A stretch of DNA of 46,384 nucleotides from Aromatoleum toluolicum (GTDB taxonomy: Bacteria > Pseudomonadota > Gammaproteobacteria > Burkholderiales > Rhodocyclaceae). The stretch spans positions 1 to 46,384 of the forward strand of contig NZ_WTVS01000046.1 in NCBI RefSeq assembly GCF_012911005.2, written 5' to 3'. The notes below the pieces were generated by a model. That model was not told the DNA's origin. It worked only from the letters and a program-made list of their open reading frames with translations, and ran no database searches. Both the position numbers and the translations under genes were made by a program. This document shows, in pieces, positions 6,210 through 14,747 of this stretch (the first letter of the stretch is position 1; each line of letters starts with the position of its first letter).

Positions 6210-8390
6210 TCAGTTCTTCGCCGCGGCGTCCGCGCGGACGGGCACCAGCTTGATCGGGATGTAGTAGCCGTCGGGACCGATCGGCGTGAGCGGCAGGCCA
6301 GCCTTGGTGCGGCGCTTGCGTTCCTGCGCGAGCGGCGGGCAGGCGTGATCATCCGTATACAGGACCATGCAGTCGAGGCAATGCAGGCATTCGCGGTGGT
6401 CGATGCGGCCGTCCTCGTCGATCGCCTGCGAGCCGCAGCCGACCGCGCAGGCCTTGCAGCTGTCGCATTCCTGCTTTCGCTTGAGGCCGAACCAGCGGAA
6501 GGTCGAAGGCATCGCGAGCGACGCGCCGAGGGGGCACAGGTACTTGCAGAACGGCCGCTCGGTGAAGATCGACAGCCCCAGCAGGCCGGCGGCGAACAGC
6601 GTGTAGGGCCAGCTGCGGTTGAACAGGCCGACGAGGAAGGTGGTCTTGAACGGTTCGACCTCGGCGAGCTTCTCGGCCAGCCCCATCGAGAAGAAGGACA
6701 CCGCGAGCAGGCCGAAGAACACGCCGTACTTCACCCACTTCAGGCGGTCGTGCCAGCGCCGCGGCAGCTGGAACTGGAAGCGCTTGAGGCCGACGGCGCC
6801 GCCGACCTTGTACAGCAGCTCCGACAGCGAACCGAACGGGCACAGCCAGCCGCAGAACAGTCCGCGTCCCCAGACGAACACCGTGACGATGATGAAGATC
6901 CAGAACAGGAAGATGAAGGGGTCGGAGAGGAACAATTCCCACTGCCAGTGGAACAGCAGCGCGTGGAACCACGTCAGCACTTGCGTGATCGACGGTTGCG
7001 CGAGCATGCCGAAGCCGACGAAGCCGATGCTGATGACCCACGCGCTGTACTTGAAGGCGTTCACCGGCCACTTGTTCTTGCGCGTCGCGCGGCGCGTGAG
7101 CTTTTCGCGAAAGGCATAGACGGTCGCGACGGCGACGAGCAGCGCGGCGAAGAGCGCGATCTCGACTGCGCGCGTCTTCCATACGCGCACCCACGGTGCA
7201 TCGGGCTTCACGACTTCCGGGCGGCCGCCTTCCAGGTACTGATCCGGGAGCCAGTACTCGACGTCGAAGTTGGCGAAGCTGCGCGCGCCGGTGGCGCGAT
7301 CGACGCGGTTGCCCAGGAATACGAACTTCCACGGATAGGCGCCGGAGAAGGCCTTCGAGCGGATGATGAAGATCGAGGATTCGCTGTAGGCGGGCGCGCC
7401 GGCAGCCTCAATGCCATAGAGGTTGACGGCGTCGAGGTCGCGGAAGGTGAAGGAATCCGCGCCCTGGCGCACCTGCACGCGGTCATAGATGCCGCCGCGC
7501 ACGAAACCCGAGCCCTTGAAGGACTCTTTCCCGCCGCTGCGGATCACGAAGAGGGCGTGTTCGCCTTCATGCAGGCGCGCCATCAGGTTGCGCCAGGCGC
7601 CCTCGCCGAGGATCGCGCGGCCGAGGTCGGGGTGATTGAGGTAGCCGAACCACAGTTCGATGAAGGGCTCGCCGCCGCGTTCCAGGCCGACCTGCTCGGG
7701 CTTGACGATGAGGCGCCGCACGGCGCCTTCCTGCACCAGGGCTGCCCAGTCGGGCTTTGCGCCGGTTTCGCGGAATTTCGCCTGCTCGCGGATCGTGGGC
7801 TTGAGGATGCCGACCTGGCGGGCGACCGCCGTGCCGGAGGTCATCATCACCTGGTTCTGCGCGATGACCGTCACGGTCGCGCCCGAGATCGCGTCGAGTC
7901 CGATGATGTTTTCCTCGGGACGGGACTGGCCGATCTCGATGTTGTTGCCGACGAACTGGCCGAGGTATTGCTGGTTGAAGCGGGTCAGCGCCGACTCGGG
8001 GATGCCCAGCAGCAGGATGGGCTCCGAGTGCTTCAGGATCTTCACGCCGACGAAACGCCCGCCGGTGTCCATGCCGATCAGCGTGATGACCGGTTTGCCG
8101 GAGTAGGCGGGGGTGTCGGTGATGTCGGTCGAGAGCATCACGTAGCCGATGAGCTTCTTCTTGCCGGCTTCCTCCGCATAGCCCTCGACGTAGCGGGGCT
8201 GGCCCTTGCGTTCGGAGAAGGACGTGGCGCCGGGCAGGACCTCGGCGCACGGGGCGTACTTGCACAACTCGGGGGCGGTGTTGATCTCGTCGGGCAGCTT
8301 CGCCTCGTAGGTATCGGCGAGCGCGAGCGATGCGGTCGACGTAAGCGCGACGGACAACAGGATATTGCGGAGTGCAGCCAGAAATTTCAT
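6210..8390 (-). CDS. nosR: NosR, membrane flavin/iron-sulfur protein for N2O reduction
   Basis: A 726-residue polytopic protein. It begins with a signal peptide (1-25, ending in SLALA) and a periplasmic FMN-binding domain (about 85-190) with the SGATVT motif where FMN is covalently held. Further periplasmic sequence runs to about residue 400, followed by several membrane helices. Two CxxxCP motifs (CGWLCPFG, CKYLCPLG) are present, then a C-terminal ferredoxin segment, CDSCKACAVGCGSQAID and CLHCLDC, with ligands for two 4Fe-4S clusters. Known role: it passes quinol-derived electrons toward NosZ and is needed for nos expression and activity. It is the first gene of the nosR-orf-DFYL operon. An FNR/Dnr-type box and -10 element lie directly upstream. 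Start ATG at 8390. Confidence 0.96.
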   Translation of the reverse strand: MKFLAALRNILLSVALTSTASLALADTYEAKLPDEINTAPELCKYAPCAEVLPGATSFSERKGQPRYVEGYAEEAGKKKLIGYVMLSTDITDTPAYSGKPVITLIGMDTGGRFVGVKILKHSEPILLLGIPESALTRFNQQYLGQFVGNNIEIGQSRPEENIIGLDAISGATVTVIAQNQVMMTSGTAVARQVGILKPTIREQAKFRETGAKPDWAALVQEGAVRRLIVKPEQVGLERGGEPFIELWFGYLNHPDLGRAILGEGAWRNLMARLHEGEHALFVIRSGGKESFKGSGFVRGGIYDRVQVRQGADSFTFRDLDAVNLYGIEAAGAPAYSESSIFIIRSKAFSGAYPWKFVFLGNRVDRATGARSFANFDVEYWLPDQYLEGGRPEVVKPDAPWVRVWKTRAVEIALFAALLVAVATVYAFREKLTRRATRKNKWPVNAFKYSAWVISIGFVGFGMLAQPSITQVLTWFHALLFHWQWELFLSDPFIFLFWIFIIVTVFVWGRGLFCGWLCPFGSLSELLYKVGGAVGLKRFQFQLPRRWHDRLKWVKYGVFFGLLAVSFFSMGLAEKLAEVEPFKTTFLVGLFNRSWPYTLFAAGLLGLSIFTERPFCKYLCPLGASLAMPSTFRWFGLKRKQECDSCKACAVGCGSQAIDEDGRIDHRECLHCLDCMVLYTDDHACPPLAQERKRRTKAGLPLTPIGPDGYYIPIKLVPVRADAAAKN

Positions 8391-8420
8391 GACACTTTCC
8401 GATTCGGCGGGACTGGAGAC

Positions 8421-8462
8421 AGTCTACGAACCAGACCTCGTGACGTAATTGTTTCCGATCAA
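8421..8462 (-). promoter_or_regulatory. FNR/Dnr-type class II promoter of nosR
   Basis: On the minus strand the 14-mer TTGATCGGAAACAA (8462-8449) matches TTGAT-N4-ATCAA at 9 of 10 fixed positions. Exactly 22 bp downstream is TAGACT (8426-8421), a -10-like hexamer. This spacing places the box near -41.5, as in activator-dependent class II FNR promoters. The predicted start of transcription is about 25 nt before nosR. Confidence 0.75.
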
Positions 8463-8499
8463 TTGGTGCAAATTCATCTGCTGCGCTGCACACATAGTG

Positions 8500-8526
8500 A
8501 AAAAAAGGAGGGGCGCACGGCCCCTC
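8500..8526 (-). terminator. Intrinsic terminator of nosZ
   Basis: Reading from nosZ, a perfect 7-bp stem GAGGGGC / GCCCCTC with a 5-nt loop is followed by CC and seven T residues. It is the best intrinsic terminator in the window. It lies about 90 nt past the nosZ stop and just before the nosR promoter, so it separates the two transcripts. A second hairpin (GCCCCT / AGGGGC, about 8544-8559) sits between it and nosZ. Confidence 0.85.
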
Positions 8527-8614
8527 GAATATCACCCATCGTTGCCCCTTTGCAGGGGCGGGATAACCGCGCCGAAACCGTTACGGGTCCGGCGCAGTCC
8601 TTGCCGAGAACCCG

Positions 8615-10573
8615 TCAGGCCTCGACGATCATGCGGCTGCGCATCTCAAGGTGCAGGGCGTGGCAGAAGTGCGTGCAATAGCACCAGAACACGCCCGGCT
8701 TGTCGGCCTTGAAGGTGACCGATGCGGTTTCCTGCGGGTTCACGATGAAGTTGACGTTGTACTTCGGGATCGCGAAGCCGTGCGTCAGGTCCTCCACCTT
8801 GTCGAGGTTGGTGAGGATGAGGGTGACCTCGTCGCCCACCTTGAGCTTGAACTCGGTGAGGCTGAACGCCGGGGCCATCGAATACATCTTCACCGTGACC
8901 TTCTTGCCGTCGCGGAACACGCCGGAGTCCTTCGGATCCTTGATCGCGAGCGGGAAGTCGTCGATGTTGTAGACCTGCTTCGGATTGACCAGCTCGCGCT
9001 TCAGGATGATGAAGTCGTGCGGCTCGGGGCGGACCGGGTGGTCGGCCACCAGCACCATCTTCTCGCCCGAGATGTCGATGAGCTGCTCGTTCTCCGGGTG
9101 CAGCGGGCCGACCGGCAGGTAGCGGTCCTTCGAGAACTTGCAGCCGACGCACAGCCACTTGCCGTCGGCAGCCGCGGTTTCGGACTGCGAGGCGTTGATG
9201 TGGCCCGGCTGGTACTGCACGTCGAGGCGGTCGACGACGTACTGCTGGGTGTTGTCGCCGGCGGAAAACTTGATCGCCTTGTCGACATTCCACTTCACGA
9301 CCTGGCTGTCGAGGAACAGCGTCGTGTAGGCGTTGCCGCGGCCGTCGAAGGCGGTGTGCAGGGGGCCGAGGCCGATCTCGACTTCGGCGACGATGGCCTT
9401 GTCCGCGCTCTCGAGATTGCCTTCGAACCACTCCAGCACCTTGGTGAGTTCGATGACCGTTGCGGTGGGCGAGAGCTTGCCGGCGCAGATGAAGTACTTG
9501 CCGTCCGGACTGGCGTTTACGCCGTGCGGGTTCTTCGGCACCGAGACGGTGCAGGTCAGGGCGGTCTTCGGATCCTTGTTCGATTCGCGCGTACCGTCGA
9601 CCACCGGCACCTTGGAGTCGCCGTAGGTCTTGAACTTGCCGTCCTTCACCGCCTGCTCGATGCGGGCGACGTTGAAGAACAGGCACGCGTCACGCTCGGC
9701 CGACATCATGTCGGGGTAGAGCACGCCGCCTTCGGTGTTGTACTGGTTGGTCGCGACGAGCTTGCCGTCATAGGACGTGGCGGCGAGGTCGCAGTTGCCG
9801 TCGATCAGCACCTGCCAGCGCACTTCCATCGTCTCGGCGTCGACGCAGGAGAACATCGAGCGGTACTTCGACGGGTCGTTCACGTCCTTGCCGGCATTCG
9901 GCAGCGGGATCTGGAACTCCGAGCCGCAAAACACGCGCGTCGTGTAGTTGATCGCGGGATCGACCGGGTCGCGCTTGTCCGGGAAGATGCCGTGGAAGCC
10001 CTGCACGTTCGGCAGCTCGGTGATCTTGTCGCAGATGAAGTAATCGAGGCGGATACGGGCCAGGCGACTGTTGATCTTGTCGTTGATCCACGCGTAGCGG
10101 CCGTCGTAATTGCCGTCCTTGTACGAGGCGTGGGTATGGTGCGTGTCGGCGACCGTGTACTTCAGGCTGCCGTCGGGCTTGGTGCCCATGATCTTCTTCG
10201 ATTCGTTCGTGATGCCCCAGCCGGTCAGCGCGTCGGGCACGAAGCACGGCACGCGGGTGATTTCACGACCGGAGGGCAGCCCGAGCACGCGGAAGTCGCC
10301 GGTGTGGCCGCCGCTCCAGAAGCCGTAGTAGGTGTCGAGTTCGCCGGGTTTCAGGTGGATGCCGGCCGGGGCGGCGTGGGCCGCCGGTGCAGCCGCGGGG
10401 GCAGCAGGGGCTGCCGGAGCCGGAGCGGGTGCCTGCTCCTGCTTGCAGGCGGAAAGGCCGACCGACAGGCCGGCGCCGGCGAGACCGGCGAAGGCTGCGG
10501 TGTTGAGGAACTTGCGGCGGCTCGGGTCGGGCTGGCCGTCGAGGTTGTGATCCTTGTTGTGGTCCTGGCTCAT
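8615..10573 (-). CDS. nosZ: NosZ, nitrous oxide reductase (clade I, Tat-exported)
   Basis: A 652-residue periplasmic copper enzyme that reduces N2O to N2. The N-terminus has a twin-arginine signal, S-R19-R20-K-F-L-N followed by a hydrophobic stretch, as in clade I NosZ. An Ala-rich spacer follows (about 45-65). The propeller domain contains the His-rich CuZ segment DTHHTHASYKDGNYDGRYAW. The C-terminal cupredoxin domain carries the CuA motif C633-THF-C637-HAL-H641-LE-M644, plus an upstream His in DLTHGFAIP. The ATG at 10573 is chosen because it puts the Tat motif at the usual distance; 26 further open codons upstream have no support. It is transcribed alone, from its own FNR/Dnr-type promoter to a strong terminator. 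Confidence 0.97.
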   Translation of the reverse strand: MSQDHNKDHNLDGQPDPSRRKFLNTAAFAGLAGAGLSVGLSACKQEQAPAPAPAAPAAPAAAPAAHAAPAGIHLKPGELDTYYGFWSGGHTGDFRVLGLPSGREITRVPCFVPDALTGWGITNESKKIMGTKPDGSLKYTVADTHHTHASYKDGNYDGRYAWINDKINSRLARIRLDYFICDKITELPNVQGFHGIFPDKRDPVDPAINYTTRVFCGSEFQIPLPNAGKDVNDPSKYRSMFSCVDAETMEVRWQVLIDGNCDLAATSYDGKLVATNQYNTEGGVLYPDMMSAERDACLFFNVARIEQAVKDGKFKTYGDSKVPVVDGTRESNKDPKTALTCTVSVPKNPHGVNASPDGKYFICAGKLSPTATVIELTKVLEWFEGNLESADKAIVAEVEIGLGPLHTAFDGRGNAYTTLFLDSQVVKWNVDKAIKFSAGDNTQQYVVDRLDVQYQPGHINASQSETAAADGKWLCVGCKFSKDRYLPVGPLHPENEQLIDISGEKMVLVADHPVRPEPHDFIILKRELVNPKQVYNIDDFPLAIKDPKDSGVFRDGKKVTVKMYSMAPAFSLTEFKLKVGDEVTLILTNLDKVEDLTHGFAIPKYNVNFIVNPQETASVTFKADKPGVFWCYCTHFCHALHLEMRSRMIVEA

Positions 10574-10685
10574 GTAATGGGCTCCGTTGTTCAAGCGTCG
10601 AGTGATCTGCCTGTGTTCTGCCGTTGCGGGCGGGCCGGGATGACGATCCACCCATGCAGCGCAGCCCGAAGTGGGCGGTAACGTA

Positions 10686-10727
10686 ACTGTATGGACCCGG
10701 CCGTGCGGACTCCTTGATCTCGGATAA
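10686..10727 (-). promoter_or_regulatory. Candidate FNR/Dnr-type promoter of nosZ
   Basis: On the minus strand, TTATCCGAGATCAA (10727-10714) has one perfect half-site (ATCAA) and one weak half-site. Exactly 22 bp downstream is TACAGT (10691-10686). The same geometry is found upstream of nosR and of the hemerythrin operon, which supports this weaker box. The predicted leader is about 105 nt. The rest of 10574-10777 shows nothing else clear. Confidence 0.55.
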
Positions 10728-10777
10728 GGAAAAACGCGTGGCGGTTATGTCGGAGGCACAGCCCCTGCGGCCGGCGT

Positions 10778-11287
10778 TCAGGCGGGCGACAGCGAGACGA
10801 AGATCAGCACGAAGATCGGCGCCCACACTACGGCGGCGACGCTGTAGGCCATGTAGGTGATGTGCAGCGCCTGGATCTCGTTGTCCAGCCGCAATTCGTC
10901 GCGGATGTCGAGGTAGAGCCTGCGCAGCGCGACGGCGTGGGCGAGCAGGTGGGCGATGACGAGGGCCCCGAGGCTGGGCACGGCGAGCACCACGGCGGAG
11001 GCCCATAGCGGCGCGGCGGCGCGTGCGGCGATCGCGAGCGCGCGCGCGCGGGTGGGGCGCATGGCGTCGGCGGGCGTCGTGAGCCGCAGCATCCCGGCGA
11101 CAGCCGTCACCGCGACGAGCTCGGCGACGAACACCAGCAGCGCGATCCATTCCCAGTTCGCGCCCGCAGGATCAAGGCGATAGACCGCGGCGTGGTCGTT
11201 CATTGCCAGCGGGATCATGACCGGCGGCACCAGCGCGAATGGCAGGACCATGCGGCTGAAGACGCCGCTGCGGGTCGGTGGGGTCAA
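10778..11287 (-). CDS. Uncharacterised four-helix membrane protein downstream of narL (TTG start)
   Basis: A protein of about 169 residues, not recognised. It has four predicted membrane helices: near the N-terminus (MVLPFALVPPVMIPLA), WIALLVFVAELVAVTAVAGML, LWASAVVLAVPSLGALVIAHLLAHAVAL and YMAYSVAAVVWAPIFVLIFVSL. A charged cytoplasmic-looking loop, RRLYLDIRDELRLDNEIQALH, comes before the last helix. Several His lie in or near membrane segments (AHLLAHAV, LHITY), but no known haem signature is present. The start is uncertain: TTG at 11287 has a good GGAGG site 5 nt upstream, while the first ATG (11251) has none. It lies 22 nt after the narL stop, so it is probably the last gene of the narXL transcript and may act in nitrate respiration. 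Confidence 0.65.
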   Translation of the reverse strand: MTPPTRSGVFSRMVLPFALVPPVMIPLAMNDHAAVYRLDPAGANWEWIALLVFVAELVAVTAVAGMLRLTTPADAMRPTRARALAIAARAAAPLWASAVVLAVPSLGALVIAHLLAHAVALRRLYLDIRDELRLDNEIQALHITYMAYSVAAVVWAPIFVLIFVSLSPA

Positions 11288-11309
11288 GCGGGCCTCCGTC
11301 CGGCGCCCT

Positions 11310-11999
11310 TCAGGTCCGCGGATCCTGCACGATTCCCTGTTCGACCGCAAACACGGCCGCCTGGACGCGGCTCGTCAGGCCGAGCTTGCGCAGGACGTTC
11401 TGGACGTGGATCTTGACGGTGCTCTCGGCGAGATCCAGCGTGCGCGCGATTTCCTTGTTGCTCTGGCCGCGCGCGACGAGCACGAGGATTTCCCGCTCGC
11501 GCGGCGAGAGCTTGTTGAGTTCCGAGGCGACCACGGGCGGTGCCGCCGCTTCGGTGCTGGCCTTGGCCGGGGCGCCGCGCACGCCCTGCACGAGCTTGCC
11601 CATCATCTGCGGCGAGATCACCGACTCGCCGGCCGCCGCCTTCGTGATCGCGGCGGTGAGCGTCTCGGCCTCGATGTTCTTCAGCAGGTAGCCGCAGGCG
11701 CCCGCGCGCAGGGTTTCGATGAGATCCTCGGCGTCTTCCGATACGGTCAGCATCAGCACGTGCGACTCCGGCGCCTCCTCGGCCATCATCGCCGCGGCGT
11801 CGCGGCCGGAGAGGCCGGGCATGTGCAGGTCGAGCAGCACGACGTCGGGCCGCAGCTGCGCGGCGCGCTTGACGCCTTCCATGCCGTCGCCCGCCTCGCC
11901 GACGATCTCGAACTCCGGGTGGCGCTGCAGCAGGGACTTGATGCCGCTGCGGAAGAGGGCGTGGTCGTCGACGAGGAGCACTCGGATCGGGGCGGACAT
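11310..11999 (-). CDS. narL: NarL-type response regulator
   Basis: A 229-residue two-component regulator. The receiver domain (about 5-120) has the acidic pair D11-D12, phosphoacceptor D57 in DVVLLDLHMPG, a Thr in MLTVS, and a Lys in YLLKNI. After a linker (about 135-160), the C-terminal LuxR/NarL helix-turn-helix follows (LSPREREILVLVARGQSNKEIARTLDLAESTVKIHVQNVLRKLG). Known role: phosphorylated by NarX in response to nitrate or nitrite, it binds DNA and controls nar and other denitrification promoters. Its ATG overlaps the narX stop by 1 nt, so the pair is coupled. The target promoter most likely nearby is that of narK1. Confidence 0.93.
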   Translation of the reverse strand: MSAPIRVLLVDDHALFRSGIKSLLQRHPEFEIVGEAGDGMEGVKRAAQLRPDVVLLDLHMPGLSGRDAAAMMAEEAPESHVLMLTVSEDAEDLIETLRAGACGYLLKNIEAETLTAAITKAAAGESVISPQMMGKLVQGVRGAPAKASTEAAAPPVVASELNKLSPREREILVLVARGQSNKEIARTLDLAESTVKIHVQNVLRKLGLTSRVQAAVFAVEQGIVQDPRT

Positions 12000-13945
12000 C
12001 AGTTTGGTTCCTGGTTGATTCGCGGGAGTTCGAGACGCACTTCCGTGCCGCGTCCCGGCGTGGAGCTGAGCGAGAATTTTCCGCCGATACGCAGCGCGCG
12101 CTCGCGCATGACCTGCAGGCCGATGTGGTTTTCCTTTTCGCGGGCGGTGCGCGCGCCTTCGTCGAAGCCCACGCCGTCGTCGCGCACGACCAGCGCCAGC
12201 CCATGCACGCCGCGGCGCAGGGCGACGTGTACGGATTTCGCCTGGGCGTGCTTGCGCACGTTGGAAAGGGCTTCCTGCAGGATGTACAGCGCCTGCGTCT
12301 CGACCTCGGCGTCGAGCGGTGCGCCGCCGCCTTCCAGCTCCAGCTCCGTCGCGATCCCGCTCTGGTCGGCGAGCCGGCGGAGGGCGGCGCCGATCGCGCC
12401 GCCGAGATCCTGCTTGGCAACGCGCGTGCGGAAATGCACCAGCAACTCGCGCACGTCGTCGTAGCTCTCCTGCACGCCCTGGCGAAGCATCGCGAGGGTG
12501 GCCTGCGCCTGGCTCAGGTCGCTGTGCCGCAGGGCGTCATCGAGCATCTGCACCTGCAGGTTCATGAAGGCGAGCCCCTGCGCGATCGAGTCGTGCAGTT
12601 CGCGTGCGAGGAGATTGCGCTCCTCCGACACGGCGAGCTCGCGGCCGCTCGCATGCAGGCGCTGGTTCTCGATCGCGATGCCGAGCTGCTGTCCCAGCGT
12701 CTCGAGGAGCTGGCGCTCGGAATCGCCGAGAAGGCGCGCCTCGCGGAAATACAGATTGTAGATGCCCAGCGTCTGCTGGTTCGCGCCGATCGGCGTGGCC
12801 GAAACGAGTTTGAAGCCGGCGCGGCGGCAGGCCCCGAGGTCCAGGGCGGTATCGGGTCGTTCCGGTTCGCACGTCAGCGAGTTGCCGCCGCGCGCCGCCT
12901 GCCCGCACACGCATTCGCCGCATTCGAGCGTCGCCTCGCGATCGATGAATTCATCGTCCAGTCCGGCATGCACGGTCATGCACAGCTGGAGCGAATCCCG
13001 GTCGAGCAGCCGCGCGGAGCTCGCCGCTGCGCCGAACATCTTCTGCACGCGCTGCAGGAAGCCGCGGCACAGGGCGTCCACGTCCTGCGGCTGGCGCAGG
13101 AAGGCGGCCATGTCGTAAAGGATCTCGAGCTGGCGGTTCTTCTCCTCGAGGCTGCGCGTCTTGACGTCGACGCGCTCCTCGAGCGTTCCGTACAGGCCCT
13201 GCAGGTGGACGGCCATGCGGTTGAAACCGTCGGACAGCTCGCCGAATTCGTCCTTGCCGAGGACCGGGACGCGGGCGCTGAAGTCCTCCTGCTCCATCCG
13301 CTTGATGCCGGTCTGCAGTTCCGAGACGGGGCGGATCACGAGCACGAAGAAGAAGCGGATCAGGAACAGGGTGCCGATCACGGCCAGTGCGATCAGGGAC
13401 ACCTGCGATGCGCGCAGGATGTCGGTGTTGCGCGCGTAGCTCTGTTCCATCTTGAGCACGACGTCGTTGATGCCGGACACGAACGTCCGGATCGTGTCGT
13501 CGAACGCGGGGGGATCCGCGGGGATGCCGGCCTCATTCGATGTGGCGAGCAGGCCATCCAGTATCGGTCGAACCTGTGTCGACCAGAAGTCCGCCATCCG
13601 CTGCATGTCTGCGGGAATGTCGTTGTCGCGGGGGACGAACAGGGGGCGCTGCGGGTTCCCGCGGCGCAGCTCGGCAAAGACGTGGTCGAACTCGTCCAGT
13701 TCCGTCCTGAGCGCTTCCCGAATGCGCATCGCCTCGGCGGGCGAAGCCTGCGGGGCGTGGGCGAGAAGGTGGCCGATGCGGTGCGTGCGCATGCGCAGGC
13801 TGCCGGCGTCGTTGATGGCCGCGGCAGCCCCCTCGAGCTGCCAGGACATGAACAGCGTGATGCCGATCGCCGTCAGGGCGACGAGGAAGAACACCAGCAG
13901 GATGCCGGTGATCTTGGTGCTGAGACTGTTGCCGAGTGGGAGCAT
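11999..13945 (-). CDS. narX: NarX-type nitrate/nitrite sensor histidine kinase
   Basis: A 648-residue membrane sensor. It has an N-terminal membrane helix (about 10-33) and a periplasmic helical domain beginning with NDAGSLRMRTHRIG, equivalent to the P-box that binds nitrate in NarX. A second membrane helix (about 200-225), a HAMP linker (about 226-285) and a GAF-like central module follow. This module contains a Cys cluster (C-G-E-C-V-C near residue 340 and another C downstream), as in NarX. The HisKA_3 dimerisation motif LLARELHDSIAQG has the phosphoacceptor H451, and the HATPase domain ends the protein (DDGVGF, GLQVMRERA). The start at 13945 puts the first membrane helix at the N-terminus. 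It is coupled to narL. Two strong hairpins separate it from narI. Confidence 0.94.
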   Translation of the reverse strand: MLPLGNSLSTKITGILLVFFLVALTAIGITLFMSWQLEGAAAAINDAGSLRMRTHRIGHLLAHAPQASPAEAMRIREALRTELDEFDHVFAELRRGNPQRPLFVPRDNDIPADMQRMADFWSTQVRPILDGLLATSNEAGIPADPPAFDDTIRTFVSGINDVVLKMEQSYARNTDILRASQVSLIALAVIGTLFLIRFFFVLVIRPVSELQTGIKRMEQEDFSARVPVLGKDEFGELSDGFNRMAVHLQGLYGTLEERVDVKTRSLEEKNRQLEILYDMAAFLRQPQDVDALCRGFLQRVQKMFGAAASSARLLDRDSLQLCMTVHAGLDDEFIDREATLECGECVCGQAARGGNSLTCEPERPDTALDLGACRRAGFKLVSATPIGANQQTLGIYNLYFREARLLGDSERQLLETLGQQLGIAIENQRLHASGRELAVSEERNLLARELHDSIAQGLAFMNLQVQMLDDALRHSDLSQAQATLAMLRQGVQESYDDVRELLVHFRTRVAKQDLGGAIGAALRRLADQSGIATELELEGGGAPLDAEVETQALYILQEALSNVRKHAQAKSVHVALRRGVHGLALVVRDDGVGFDEGARTAREKENHIGLQVMRERALRIGGKFSLSSTPGRGTEVRLELPRINQEPN

Positions 13946-13959
13946 GAACGCTCGATGAA

Positions 13960-14000
13960 GCAGGGTGGCGTGCAGACTACGTCGCCTGCCGCCACCCTGC
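13960..14000 (-). repeat. 11-bp inverted repeat upstream of narX
   Basis: GCAGGGTGGCG (13960-13970) and CGCCACCCTGC (13990-14000) are perfect inverted copies around a 19-nt loop, ending 15 nt before the narX start. In the transcript this would form a stable hairpin close to the narX ribosome site. Confidence 0.7.
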
Positions 14001-14003
14001 AAG

Positions 14004-14023
14004 CCGGGGGCTGCCGCCCCCGG
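14004..14023 (-). terminator. GC-rich hairpin directly after narI
   Basis: CCGGGGGC and GCCCCCGG form a perfect 8-bp stem around a 4-nt loop, 7 nt after the narI stop. No T-run follows, so it may be a partial terminator or an mRNA-stabilising hairpin at the end of narGHJI. Confidence 0.6.
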
Positions 14024-14030
14024 GATGGTC

Positions 14031-14738
14031 TCACGCCGATGCGGTCGCCTTGACGCGCCGCTTCGAACGCACGATCTGGTAAGCACGGCCGACGTAGCTC
14101 AGCGGCGCGGTGAGAATGTGCACGAGACGCGTGAAGGGAAACAGCAGGAACACCGTCATCCCCAGCACCATGTGGAAGCGGAACACCGGCTCCACGGCGG
14201 CGAGCAGCTCGGGCTTCGGTTGCAGCGTCAGCACGCTCTGCACCCAGCCCGACAGCGCCAGCATCACGCCGGGGTCGCCGTGGTTCGCATGTCCGATCGA
14301 CACCGGCAGCGTCGACAGGCCGGCAACCAGGGTCAGCATCAGCCAGCTCAGGATGAAGGCATCCATGCGGCGACCGGCGGCGCGCACGCGCGGATTGAAC
14401 ATGCGGCGCAGCCACAGGATGGCGCCGCCGATCAGGCACATGGTGCCGAACACGCTACCGGCGACGATCGCGATCCACTGGTGCTGCAGGTCCGAAACGC
14501 CCAGCCCGATCCATAGCGCATGCGGCAGCACGAGGCCGGCGAAGTGGCCGCCGAAGATCGACAGGATGCCGACGTGGAACAGGTTGCTCGCGATCCACAT
14601 GTTGCTCTTCGACAGCAGCTGCGAGGAGTCGGTCTTCCACGTGTACTGCTCGTTGTCGTAGCGGATCCAGCTGCCGATCACGAACACCGACAGCGCGATG
14701 TAGGGATAGACCCCGAAGAAGAAGTTGATTGCGTTCAT
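14031..14738 (-). CDS. narI: NarI, di-haem membrane subunit of respiratory nitrate reductase
   Basis: A 235-residue cytochrome b subunit. It has five predicted membrane helices, starting with INFFFGVYPYIALSVFVIGSWIRYD, with His residues placed for two b haems: H in LFHVGILSIFGGHFAGL near helix 2, and H in FRFHMVLGMTVFLLFPFTRLVHIL near helix 5. It oxidises quinol at the outer face of the membrane and passes electrons to NarH. The length matches the family (about 225-240). The ATG at 14738 lies 9 nt after the narJ stop. It is the last structural gene of the nitrate reductase complex. Confidence 0.96.
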   Translation of the reverse strand: MNAINFFFGVYPYIALSVFVIGSWIRYDNEQYTWKTDSSQLLSKSNMWIASNLFHVGILSIFGGHFAGLVLPHALWIGLGVSDLQHQWIAIVAGSVFGTMCLIGGAILWLRRMFNPRVRAAGRRMDAFILSWLMLTLVAGLSTLPVSIGHANHGDPGVMLALSGWVQSVLTLQPKPELLAAVEPVFRFHMVLGMTVFLLFPFTRLVHILTAPLSYVGRAYQIVRSKRRVKATASA

Positions 14739-14747
14739 GTCGTCTCC

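Noticed and set aside
8651-10681. 676-aa open frame on the plus strand opposite nosZ
   Set aside because: It is the antisense of nosZ. Its composition (Val/Asp/Leu/Arg-rich, no domains) is typical of antisense frames in GC-rich genes.
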